This document shows positions 13,704-21,236 of a DNA stretch of 64,000 bases, one piece after another. The position numbers were made by a program, and so were the translations under genes. Within the stretch, counting starts at the first letter, position 1. Every line of letters begins with the position of its first letter. A model generated the notes under the pieces. It was not told the DNA's origin, did no database searches, and saw only the letters and a list, made by a program, of their open reading frames with translations. Origin of the DNA: Paraplanobispora siamensis (lineage in GTDB: Bacteria > Actinomycetota > Actinomycetes > Streptosporangiales > Streptosporangiaceae); the NCBI RefSeq assembly GCF_016863175.1, contig NZ_BOOJ01000036.1, forward strand, positions 1 through 64,000. Reading direction: 5' to 3'.

Positions 13704-16436
13704 TCAGCTGGCCAGGGCCGGAGGCTCCATCGCGTCGGGACCGCGGCGCGGCAGGCGGGCCTCCAGCAGGACGGCGAGGTCGCCGGGCGACAGCGGCCGG
13801 GCGAAGTGGAAGCCCTGCGCCAGGCGGTAGCCCATCTGGTACAGCTTCGCCGCCTGCGCCGTGGTCTCCACGCCCTCGGCCACCGCGCCCAGCCCCAGGG
13901 CGTGGGCTATCTGCGCGATCGAGGTGGCGATCGCCGCCTCCTCGGCCGTGCCGGCCACCCCGTCGACGAACAGCTTGTCCACCTTCAGGATGTCGACCGG
14001 GCAGGTGCGCAGCAGGCCGAGCGAGGAGTGCCCGGTGCCGAAGTCGTCCAGGGCGATGGCGACCCCCAGGGACTGGATGGCCTGGACCGTCTCCACCGCG
14101 GGACCGCCGTCGAACACGGCCGTCTCGGTGATCTCCACCAGCAGGTCGCTCGGGCGCAGCCCGGTCTCGGCCAGCACGTCGGCCACGGTCTGGGCGAACG
14201 CCGGCTCGCGCAGCTGCCGGGCCGAGACGTTCACCGCCACCCGGGAGGGGGCCGCGACACCGTAGTCCCGCTGCCACTCGACCATCTGGCGGCACGCCTC
14301 ACGCAGCACCCAGTCGCCGATCTGGACGATCATCCCGTTGCGCTCGGCGACGGGGATGAACTCCGCGGGCGAGACCAGTCCGCGCTCGGGGTGCCGCCAG
14401 CGCACCAGCGTCTCGACGCCGTAGACGTCGCCGTGGGGCAGCGTGACCACCGGCTGGTACAGCAGGAACAGCTCGCCTCTGGCCAGGGCCCGCTGCAGGT
14501 CGGCGCCCATCCGGGCGTGCTCGACGGCCCGGGCGTCCATGCTCTCGCTGTACCAGCGGTAACCGCTCTTGCCCTGCTCCTTGGCGGCGTACATGGCCAC
14601 GTCGGCGCGGCGCAGCAGCTCGCTGGCGTCCATGCCCGCGCCGCCGTCGACCAGCCCGATGCTGGCCTGGGCGAGCAGCTCGTGGTCCGCGGCGTGCACG
14701 GCGGTGCCGAGGGCGAGCATGACGTCCTCGACGACCTGCTCGATCTCCGGCCCGCGGACGCCGCGCAGCAGGATGGCGAACTCGTCGCCGCCGAGCCGGG
14801 ACACCATGTCGCCGGGCCGTACGCATCCCCTGAGGCGGTCGGCGAGGGCGACCAGGAGGGCGTCGCCGACCGCGTGCCCGAGCCGGTCGTTGATCGCCTT
14901 GAAGTCGTCGATGTCGATCAGCGCCAGCACGACGTCGTGCCCGGCGGCCAGCTCCTCCGCCGTCCGCTCGGCGAACAGGGTCCGGTTGGCGAGCTGGGTC
15001 AGCGTGTCGTGGGTGACCTGGTGGGCCAGCTGGTCCTGGAAGCGGCGGGTCTCGGTGATGTCGCGGGCGTTGCTGACGACACCGCCCACACTGGGCTCGT
15101 CGAACCGGTTGGTGGCGAAGACGTCGAGCCAGCGCCAGGACCCGTCGGCGTGGCGCATGCGGGCCTGGCACGAGGCGGTGGCGCCGACGTGCTCCATCAG
15201 CTTCTCGCGGAACTCCTGCATCACCGGCAGGTCGTCCGGGTGGACGCACTGGGTCACCGGCCGGCCGAGCCAGTGGTCGGCCGGCACGCCGAGGATCCGC
15301 TCGACGCTCGGGCTGATGTAGGTCACCCGGCTCTCGAAGTCGGTGATCAGGGTGATGTCGGAGGAGTTCTGCACCAGCGAGCGGAAGCGCCGCTCGTGCC
15401 GGCCCAGCTCGGAGATGCTGGAGTCCAGGCGGTCCAGCAGGCGGGCGTTGTCGTACAGGGCGGTCAGCTGCCGGACCACCACCAGCGCGGTCAGGGCGAT
15501 GACGCCGACCACGACCAGCCGGACCGTCGTGTCCGCCTCGCGCGTGGACAGCAGCAGCAGGACGTAGGTGGCCGCGACCGCGACGTACGGCAGCGAGCTG
15601 AACGGGCGCCGCGCGGACCGCCTGACCTCCGAGGCGACGGCCCGGCGCTGCCGCTCGGCGGCCAGCGTCATGATCAGGCAGCCGATCGGGAGGGCGATCT
15701 GGGAGGCGGACACGTTCGAGTCGTCACCCAGGATCGGGGTGAGCACGCTGCTGACCGCGGCCGAGACCAGGATCGACAGCGCCAGCAGCCCCAGGGCGCC
15801 CCGGTCCAGGGGACCCACGCCGGTCAGCGCCAGCTTGGCGGCGGCCAGCATCACGAAGCAGGACAGCGCGATGATGCTCACCAGCGACCACCACGAGCCG
15901 GTGACGGCCACCAGCTCCGCGCCGCCCAGCAGCGCGTAGTGGCCGATGAACAGGCTGCCGGCCAGCATGAAGACGGCGGTGTCGAGCCCCAGCCGCAGCC
16001 ACTGGCCGGGGGAGCGGCTCCCGACGGGCGTGCGCAGCAGCGCCCACAGGACCACCGCGATGCAGGCGAGGTAGAGGCCCAGGGACAGCGGGCGGGCGTA
16101 CGGCCACGCCTCGCCGAACCCGGCGGTGTCGATCGCGTCGCCGATCACGCCGAAGGCGACCAACACCAGCGCTACGGCCAGACGCCCCCACAGCAGGCGC
16201 GCGGGCTCGGGAAGAGTGGAGAGCCGGGAGACGCTCCAGGCGGCGTAGGCGGTGACCGCGGCGCACACCGGCAGCGGCACCCAGGCCAGCGCCGGCGCCA
16301 CGGTGCCCCTGAGGTTGACGGCGCACCACGCGATATTGAATACGGCCAGTACGGTGATAACGACCACCGGCCATACCGGGCCCCGGTTCGAAGCGGAACC
16401 GGACGGTACGGCGAGCGTTGCCTGACCTTCCGACAT
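13704..16436 (-). CDS. Membrane PAS-GGDEF-EAL cyclic-di-GMP protein
   Basis: A 910-residue bifunctional c-di-GMP enzyme. About 330 N-terminal residues form some eight to ten membrane helices. A PAS domain (RFRSLVQNSSDITLITDF) follows, then GGDEF with an intact RLGGDEF motif and an RPGD inhibitory site five residues before it. The EAL domain comes last. In the EAL domain the signature reads ETL rather than EAL, but NVSARQL, ITETAVF, ALDDFGTG, KVDKLFV and AEGVET are kept, so phosphodiesterase activity is plausible. AAGGAG precedes the chosen ATG. Such proteins control development in actinomycetes; the net direction of activity cannot be read from sequence. Confidence 0.9.
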   Translation of the reverse strand: MSEGQATLAVPSGSASNRGPVWPVVVITVLAVFNIAWCAVNLRGTVAPALAWVPLPVCAAVTAYAAWSVSRLSTLPEPARLLWGRLAVALVLVAFGVIGDAIDTAGFGEAWPYARPLSLGLYLACIAVVLWALLRTPVGSRSPGQWLRLGLDTAVFMLAGSLFIGHYALLGGAELVAVTGSWWSLVSIIALSCFVMLAAAKLALTGVGPLDRGALGLLALSILVSAAVSSVLTPILGDDSNVSASQIALPIGCLIMTLAAERQRRAVASEVRRSARRPFSSLPYVAVAATYVLLLLSTREADTTVRLVVVGVIALTALVVVRQLTALYDNARLLDRLDSSISELGRHERRFRSLVQNSSDITLITDFESRVTYISPSVERILGVPADHWLGRPVTQCVHPDDLPVMQEFREKLMEHVGATASCQARMRHADGSWRWLDVFATNRFDEPSVGGVVSNARDITETRRFQDQLAHQVTHDTLTQLANRTLFAERTAEELAAGHDVVLALIDIDDFKAINDRLGHAVGDALLVALADRLRGCVRPGDMVSRLGGDEFAILLRGVRGPEIEQVVEDVMLALGTAVHAADHELLAQASIGLVDGGAGMDASELLRRADVAMYAAKEQGKSGYRWYSESMDARAVEHARMGADLQRALARGELFLLYQPVVTLPHGDVYGVETLVRWRHPERGLVSPAEFIPVAERNGMIVQIGDWVLREACRQMVEWQRDYGVAAPSRVAVNVSARQLREPAFAQTVADVLAETGLRPSDLLVEITETAVFDGGPAVETVQAIQSLGVAIALDDFGTGHSSLGLLRTCPVDILKVDKLFVDGVAGTAEEAAIATSIAQIAHALGLGAVAEGVETTAQAAKLYQMGYRLAQGFHFARPLSPGDLAVLLEARLPRRGPDAMEPPALAS

Positions 16437-16869
16437 TCTCCGCTCCTTCATCTCCAACAACGTCATCGCATGTCCATCGGTCGGCGGGACACGTTTATGA
16501 GGGTTTCCCCTTGCAACCCGCTGGCACCTGTTTTCTTCCCCTTCGTGCTGGTCACGCCCATGACGTTGCGAGCGGTATGTCCGTAATTCGTGTTGTCTCA
16601 GCAGTACCCCGCCGCAGCGCAATGGTGCCGATCCCCCGATCAGCAACCCGTAGGACCGGGGAAAGCTCCGGTCAACGGAACGGCCTTTTCCGCAAGCGCC
16701 GGTAAAGAGGGGCCAGACTTTTCCCGTCCGTTCGGGGCGGGGTGATCGGCGCAGCGCCGGGCGGGGCCCTCGACCGGCGCGGGCCCGGACGCTCCAGTTT
16801 ATTGATGCGACATCAAGGGCGAAAAACGGCAGGATGGACCTCTTCGCGACTTCCTGAAGGAGCCACCCG
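16437..16869. other. Intergenic region between the GGDEF-EAL and MFS genes
   Basis: This 433-bp divergent gap should contain promoters for both genes. The only clear element I see is the inverted repeat at 16802-16816. No gene or RNA is supported. Confidence 0.5.
16802..16816. promoter_or_regulatory. Inverted repeat upstream of the MFS gene
   Basis: TTGATG-CGA-CATCAA is a perfect 6-bp inverted repeat 54 bp before the GTG start. It sits in a local AT-rich patch, as expected for an operator overlapping a promoter. The regulator is unknown. Confidence 0.5.
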
Positions 16870-18123
16870 GTGAACAGCTATCGCCGCGATCTCGCCATGC
16901 TCGCCGATCGCCGCTTCTCCCTGCTGCTCGCCGCCCGGACCATCTCGGTGCTGGGCACGGCCTTCGCCCCGGTGGCCCTGGCCTTCGGAGTCCTGGGGCT
17001 GCCCGGCGCGACGGCCACGACGCTGTCGGTGGTGCTCACCGCCGAGGCGCTGCCGACGGTGCTGTTCATGCTCGTCGGCGGGGTCGTCGCCGACCGCTTC
17101 CCGCGCCAGCGGGTGATGATGGCCGGCGAGATCCTCAACGCCGTGGCGTTCTTCGCCCTGTCCGCGATGCTGCTCACCGGTTGGACCCCGCTTCCCGCCA
17201 TGGCGTCGGCGGCCGCGCTCAGCGGCGTCGCGATGGCGGCCATGTATCCCGCGCTGACCGGCATCATCCCCGACGTCGTGTCCGCCGACCGGCTGCAGAC
17301 CGGCAACGCCCTGCTGGGGCTGGGCGCCAACATCTCGCGTGTGGCGGGACTCGTGCTGAGCGGGGCCACGGTGGTCCTGGTCGGCGGGGGGTGGGCGCTG
17401 GCCATCAGCGGCGCCATGTTCACGGTGGCGGCCCTGCTCCTGGCGGCGCTGCGCCTGACCCCGTCGGAGGAGCGCTCCGTGCAGGCGAGCCCCTCGGTGC
17501 TGGCCGAGCTGCGGGAGGGCTGGCGCGAGTTCGCCTCCCGGCAGTGGCTGTGGGTGGTCGTCGCCCAGTTCTCGGTGCTGGTGATGGCCGTGCAGGCCGC
17601 GCACGGCGTGCTCGGCCCGCTGGTGGCCAAGGAGAGCCTGGGCGGGGCCGCCGCCTGGTCGGCGATCCTGGCGGGCGAGGCGGTGGGCATGCTCGGCGGG
17701 GTCGTCGTCGCCCTGCGCTTCAAGCCCCGCCGCCCCATCCTGGTGGGCACGATCCTCACCATGTTCGCCGCCCTGCCGTACCTGCTGCTCGGCCTGGGCG
17801 CGCCCCTGTGGGCGGTCGTGCTGGGGGCCGTCACGATGGGCGTCAGCTTCGACGTCTTCGGAGTGCTGTGGAGCACCACCATGCAGCGTGAGGTCCCCTC
17901 CGAGGCGCTGTCCCGGGTGAGTTCCTACGACGCGCTGGGGTCGCTGATGCTCGGCCCGATCGGATTGCTGGTGGCCGGACCGGTCGCCATCCTGATCGGG
18001 CCCAGGCCGGCGCTGCTGGGGTGCGCCGCGCTGGTCGTCCTGGTCGCCCTCGCCGCGTTGCTGGCCCCCGGGGTGCGGCAGATGCAGGCTCCCGAGGTCG
18101 CCGTGGAGGCGCCGGTCCACTGA
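16870..18123 (+). CDS. MFS transporter (MFS_3-like exporter)
   Basis: A 417-residue membrane transporter with about 12 hydrophobic helices. The loop 2-3 motif reads VVADRFPRQRVMM, a motif A variant. The sequence resembles the macrolide/enterobactin-exporter-like group. The GTG start lies eight bases after AAGGAG. It is divergent from the GGDEF-EAL gene. The 3' end, including the stop codon, is duplicated directly downstream. The substrate is unknown. Confidence 0.85.
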   Translation: MNSYRRDLAMLADRRFSLLLAARTISVLGTAFAPVALAFGVLGLPGATATTLSVVLTAEALPTVLFMLVGGVVADRFPRQRVMMAGEILNAVAFFALSAMLLTGWTPLPAMASAAALSGVAMAAMYPALTGIIPDVVSADRLQTGNALLGLGANISRVAGLVLSGATVVLVGGGWALAISGAMFTVAALLLAALRLTPSEERSVQASPSVLAELREGWREFASRQWLWVVVAQFSVLVMAVQAAHGVLGPLVAKESLGGAAAWSAILAGEAVGMLGGVVVALRFKPRRPILVGTILTMFAALPYLLLGLGAPLWAVVLGAVTMGVSFDVFGVLWSTTMQREVPSEALSRVSSYDALGSLMLGPIGLLVAGPVAILIGPRPALLGCAALVVLVALAALLAPGVRQMQAPEVAVEAPVH

Positions 18124-18164
18124 CGTCCCGTCCATGGAGGCGCCGGTCCGCTGACGTCCCGGCC
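18104..18164. repeat. Tandem duplication across the MFS stop codon
   Basis: The 30-bp segment 18104-18133, containing the final codons and TGA, is repeated at 18135-18164 with two mismatches. The pattern matches the repeats after the frlC-like gene. Confidence 0.7.
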
Positions 18165-18186
18165 GTCCGTCCGCGGGCGGCTCGGG

Positions 18187-18265
18187 AGTGCGCCGGGTGC
18201 GCCGGGTGCGTCGGGTGCGTTTTTCCGGGTGCGTTTCGGGCGTGTTCCGGGGTGCGTTTCGCGGT
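18187..18265. repeat. Degenerate GGGTGCG tandem repeats
   Basis: The unit GTGCGCCGG or GGGTGCGTC and its variants recur about eight times. The tract lies between the MFS and sulfotransferase genes and is probably slippage-derived. Confidence 0.55.
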
Positions 18266-18395
18266 GCATTCACCTCATTCAGGGTTCTTCACCCCCATAC
18301 CTTCTGGGGCCGGGGCGGAAGATGGACGTTTCCTGTGAGTCCACAGGTGCGAACACTCAGTGAACTGCCAGGAAAGGGGGGTAGCCTGCCTCGGC

Positions 18396-19274
18396 ATGAA
18401 CTGGCAGCGCACAGTCAATGACGCTCTGATCAGATTCACCGGATTCCGGCTCACCCGCGCGGACAGGACCCTGACGGCGGTCACCACCTCCGCTCCGGTC
18501 TCGGCTGCCGCGGAGGAACTCGTCCGGCCGCCCGCGGACCCGCAGACGGATCGGTTGCTGACCGCGCCGATCTTCATCCTGTCGCCCGTCAGGTCGGGCT
18601 CCACGCTGCTGAGGGCGGTGCTGGGCGCCCACTCCATGCTGCACGCCCCGCACGAGTTGCACGTGCGCCGCCTGACCGTGGGCTTCGGCACCTCGCTGTC
18701 GCGTAAGGCGATGGAGGCGCTCGGGCACAACCAGGCCGACCTGGAGCACCTGCTCTGGGACCGGGTGCTCCACCGGGAACTGGTGCGCAGCGGCAAGTCC
18801 TTCATCGTGGACAAGACGCCCGCCAACGCCTTCGCCTTCCAGCGCATCGCCACCTGCTGGCCCGACGCCCGCTTCATCTTCCTGCTGCGCCACCCGGCCT
18901 CCATCGCCTCCTCCTGGCACGAGGCCAGCCCGGACAGGCGCACGCCGCACGAGGCCACCCTGGATGCGCTGCGCTACATGCGGGCGGTCCAGCGGGCGCG
19001 CAAGGCGCTGCCCGGCCTGACGGTGCGCTACGAGGACCTGACCGGCGACCCGCAGGAGCAGACCCGCCGCATCTGCGAGTTCCTGGCCATCCCGTGGGAG
19101 GAGGGGATGCTCTCGTACGGCGAGCAGAAGGTGATCGCCAAGGGCCTGGGGGACTGGAAGGACAAGATCCAGTCGGGCACCGTACAGCAGGGCCGCGACC
19201 TGCCCGGCGAGGACGAGATCCCCGAGGAACTGAAACCCATCTGCCGTAGCTGGGGCTACCTGGCGAAGCCATGA
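18396..19274 (+). CDS. Sulfotransferase family protein
   Basis: A 292-residue PAPS-dependent sulfotransferase fold. The 5'-phosphosulfate loop is SPVRSGSTLLR (about residues 62-72) and the 3'-phosphate motif is FLLRHPASIASSW. Later segments YEDLTGDPQEQTRRICEFL and a K-rich GLGDWKD region match the family. The chosen ATG has a distant GGAAAGGGGG; a GTG 12 codons upstream is possible. Its stop overlaps the next gene as ATGA, so the two products probably act together. A role in sulfating a cell-surface glycan or glycolipid is inferred. Confidence 0.85.
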   Translation: MNWQRTVNDALIRFTGFRLTRADRTLTAVTTSAPVSAAAEELVRPPADPQTDRLLTAPIFILSPVRSGSTLLRAVLGAHSMLHAPHELHVRRLTVGFGTSLSRKAMEALGHNQADLEHLLWDRVLHRELVRSGKSFIVDKTPANAFAFQRIATCWPDARFIFLLRHPASIASSWHEASPDRRTPHEATLDALRYMRAVQRARKALPGLTVRYEDLTGDPQEQTRRICEFLAIPWEEGMLSYGEQKVIAKGLGDWKDKIQSGTVQQGRDLPGEDEIPEELKPICRSWGYLAKP

Positions 19275-20428
19275 AGATCCGCTACATGCTCCTGCACGCC
19301 TACGGCATGGGCGGCACGATCAGGACCGTGATGAACCAGGCCGGGGCGATGGCCGCCGCCGGGCACGACGTCGAGCTCGTCAGCGTGGTCCGGCGCCGCG
19401 ACCAGCCGCGGTTCCCGCTGGATCCGCGCGTCGCGCTCACCGCCCTGGTGGACCAGCGGGGCGGGACCAGGCCCGACTCCTTCGGCCGGCGGCTCTGGCG
19501 GGTGATGCGCGGCCGCATGGTCCCGCGCGGGGAGTTCGCCGCGAGTTACTTCACCGAGCGCGTGGAGAGGGCCGTCATCGATTACGTCGCCTCGCTGGAG
19601 GACGGCGTCCTGGTGACCACCCGCCCCGCCCTGAACCTCATCGCGGCCCGCTGCGCCCCCCAGAGCGTGGTGCGGATCGCCCAGGAGCACATGAACCTGG
19701 CGACGCACCGCGAGGCCGTCCGCCGGCAGATCATCCGCCACTACCGCAAGCTGGACGCGGTCGTCGTCCTGACCGGCACCGACCGCCAGGACTATCAGCG
19801 GGTGCTGCCGGGAACCCCGGTCCTGCGGATCCCCAATGCGATCAACACCCTCGACCAGCGCCTGTCCACCCACGAGAACCGGGTGGCGGTGGCCGCGGGG
19901 CGTCTGGTGACGCAGAAGGGCTTCGACATGCTCATCCCGGCCTTCGCGCAGGTCGTGCGCCACCATCCGGACTGGCGGCTGCGCATCTTCGGCACCGGGC
20001 AGAAGAAGGCCGAGCTGCGGGCGCTGATCGAGAAGTGCGAGATGGACGGCGTCATCACCCTGATGGGCCAGAGCGACCGGCTGGCCGACGAGCTGGCGGA
20101 CGCCTCGCTCTACGTGCTCAGCTCCCGATTCGAGGGGCTGCCCATGGTGATGATCGAGGCCATGTCGCACGCGCTGCCGGTGGTGGCCTTCGACTGCCCC
20201 ACCGGCCCGGCCGACGTCCTGATCGACGGGGTCGACGGGCTGCTCGTCGCTCCGGAGGACGTGGACGCCCTGGCCGCGGCGATCCGCCGCCTCGTCGCCG
20301 ACCGGGAGTTGCGCCGCAGGATGGGCGCCGCGGCTCTGGTGACCGTGCGCGACTACGCCCCGGACCGGGTGATGCCGCAGTGGGAGAACCTGTTCGCCGA
20401 GCTGCTCGGGGAGAGGTGCGAGGCCTGA
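19271..20428 (+). CDS. Glycosyltransferase family 4
   Basis: A 385-residue GT-B glycosyltransferase. The N-terminal half holds the acceptor domain with a glycine-rich GMGGTIRTV loop. The C-terminal half has GRLVTQKGFDMLIPAF, FGTGQKKAEL and the retaining-GT4 E-x7-E motif in RFEGLPMVMIEAM. The start overlaps the sulfotransferase stop (ATGA). Together the pair suggests synthesis and sulfation of an extracellular glycoconjugate. Donor and acceptor are unknown. Confidence 0.9.
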   Translation: MKIRYMLLHAYGMGGTIRTVMNQAGAMAAAGHDVELVSVVRRRDQPRFPLDPRVALTALVDQRGGTRPDSFGRRLWRVMRGRMVPRGEFAASYFTERVERAVIDYVASLEDGVLVTTRPALNLIAARCAPQSVVRIAQEHMNLATHREAVRRQIIRHYRKLDAVVVLTGTDRQDYQRVLPGTPVLRIPNAINTLDQRLSTHENRVAVAAGRLVTQKGFDMLIPAFAQVVRHHPDWRLRIFGTGQKKAELRALIEKCEMDGVITLMGQSDRLADELADASLYVLSSRFEGLPMVMIEAMSHALPVVAFDCPTGPADVLIDGVDGLLVAPEDVDALAAAIRRLVADRELRRRMGAAALVTVRDYAPDRVMPQWENLFAELLGERCEA

Positions 20429-20455
20429 TCGGGCGGGCGGGGTGAGGGGGCCGGA

Positions 20456-20479
20456 GTTTGCCTTCGTCGTGTGGGGATA
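20456..20479 (+). promoter_or_regulatory. SigB/SigF-type promoter of csbD
   Basis: GTTT (20456-20459) and GGGATA (20474-20479) are 14 bp apart and match the general-stress sigma consensus GTTT-N13-15-GGGTAW. They lie 50 bp before the CsbD start. CsbD is a classical SigB-regulon gene, which supports the call. Confidence 0.6.
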
Positions 20480-20528
20480 GGGAATCTCACCGTTCCAATG
20501 AACGCCTCGCATGACGAAGGAGATCATC

Positions 20529-20723
20529 ATGGGAACCGATGACAAGATCGCCAATAAGGCTCAGGAGCTCAAGGGCCGCGTCAAGGAGAACGTCGGCGAC
20601 GCCACCGCCGACCGGGACCTGCAGGCCGAGGGCCGTGCCGACCAGACCGAGGGCAACCTCCGGCAGGCGGGCGAGAAGGTCAAGGACGCCGGCAAGAAGA
20701 TCAAGGACGCCTTCACGAACTGA
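20529..20723 (+). CDS. CsbD-family stress protein
   Basis: A 64-residue hydrophilic, charged protein with the CsbD layout: DKIANKAQELKGRVKENVG, then RADQTEGNLRQAGEKVKDAG. AAGGAG precedes the chosen ATG; an ATG six codons upstream overlaps that site and is less likely. CsbD proteins are general-stress proteins of unknown mechanism. The SigB-type promoter upstream fits. A GC hairpin at 20737-20761 follows. Confidence 0.9.
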   Translation: MGTDDKIANKAQELKGRVKENVGDATADRDLQAEGRADQTEGNLRQAGEKVKDAGKKIKDAFTN

Positions 20724-20736
20724 CGGCCGGCCATGG

Positions 20737-20761
20737 CCTCCGGGAATGAACGCCCCGGAGG
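20737..20761 (+). terminator. Hairpin after csbD
   Basis: CCTCCGGG / CCCGGAGG form an 8-bp stem with a 9-nt loop, 13 bp after the csbD stop. Confidence 0.5.
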
Positions 20762-20804
20762 ATCGGCTGGTCGATCTGTGAGGAGAAGACGGAAGGAGGC
20801 CACG

Positions 20805-21089
20805 ATGACCGTCAGGGTCACGGCCGTACCGGAGATGAACCTCTTCGAAGCCGAGATCGACGGCAGTCACGTAGGCCAGATCGAGTACGTTCGCAAGGAC
20901 GACGTGATCGTCTACACCCATACCGAGGTGGACAAGGCGTTCGAGGGCAGGGGGATAGGCGGCACGCTCGTCCGGACGGCCCTGGACGCGGCGCGGGACG
21001 AAGGATCGAAGGTGATCCCCCGCTGCTCGTTCGTGAGGTCCTGGATCCACCTCCACCCCGAGTACAGCGATCTCCTGGAGGAGGGGTGA
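20805..21089 (+). CDS. Small GNAT-like N-acetyltransferase (YjdJ type)
   Basis: A 94-residue single-domain protein of the compact acetyltransferase group (PF14542-like). The acetyl-CoA binding segment is EVDKAFEGRGIGGTLVRTALDAA, with the RGIGG loop, followed by a conserved IPRCSFVRSWI and a C-terminal HPEY. AAGGAGG precedes the ATG. It follows csbD and may share its stress expression. Substrates of these mini-GNATs are unknown. Confidence 0.85.
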   Translation: MTVRVTAVPEMNLFEAEIDGSHVGQIEYVRKDDVIVYTHTEVDKAFEGRGIGGTLVRTALDAARDEGSKVIPRCSFVRSWIHLHPEYSDLLEEG

Positions 21090-21132
21090 CCCCCTCCGGC
21101 GGGTGATCTCCCTGGGGGAGGAGCGACCACGG

Positions 21133-21160
21133 CGGGCTCCCGGCTCCGGCTGGGAGCCCG
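21133..21160 (+). terminator. Terminator after the mini-GNAT gene
   Basis: CGGGCTCCC (21133-21141) pairs with GGGAGCCCG (21152-21160) around a 10-nt loop, 44 bp past the stop. Confidence 0.55.
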
Positions 21161-21236
21161 CGGATCGGGCGAATCATCTCACCACATCACATACCGATAA
21201 GATCCTGAGGGTCTCGGGGGAGATGGTGAGTGAAAG

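Noticed and set aside
13806-16586. 926-codon open frame opposite the GGDEF-EAL gene
   Set aside because: Repetitive Gln/Asp/Gly/Val shadow composition; the minus-strand frame has full catalytic motifs.
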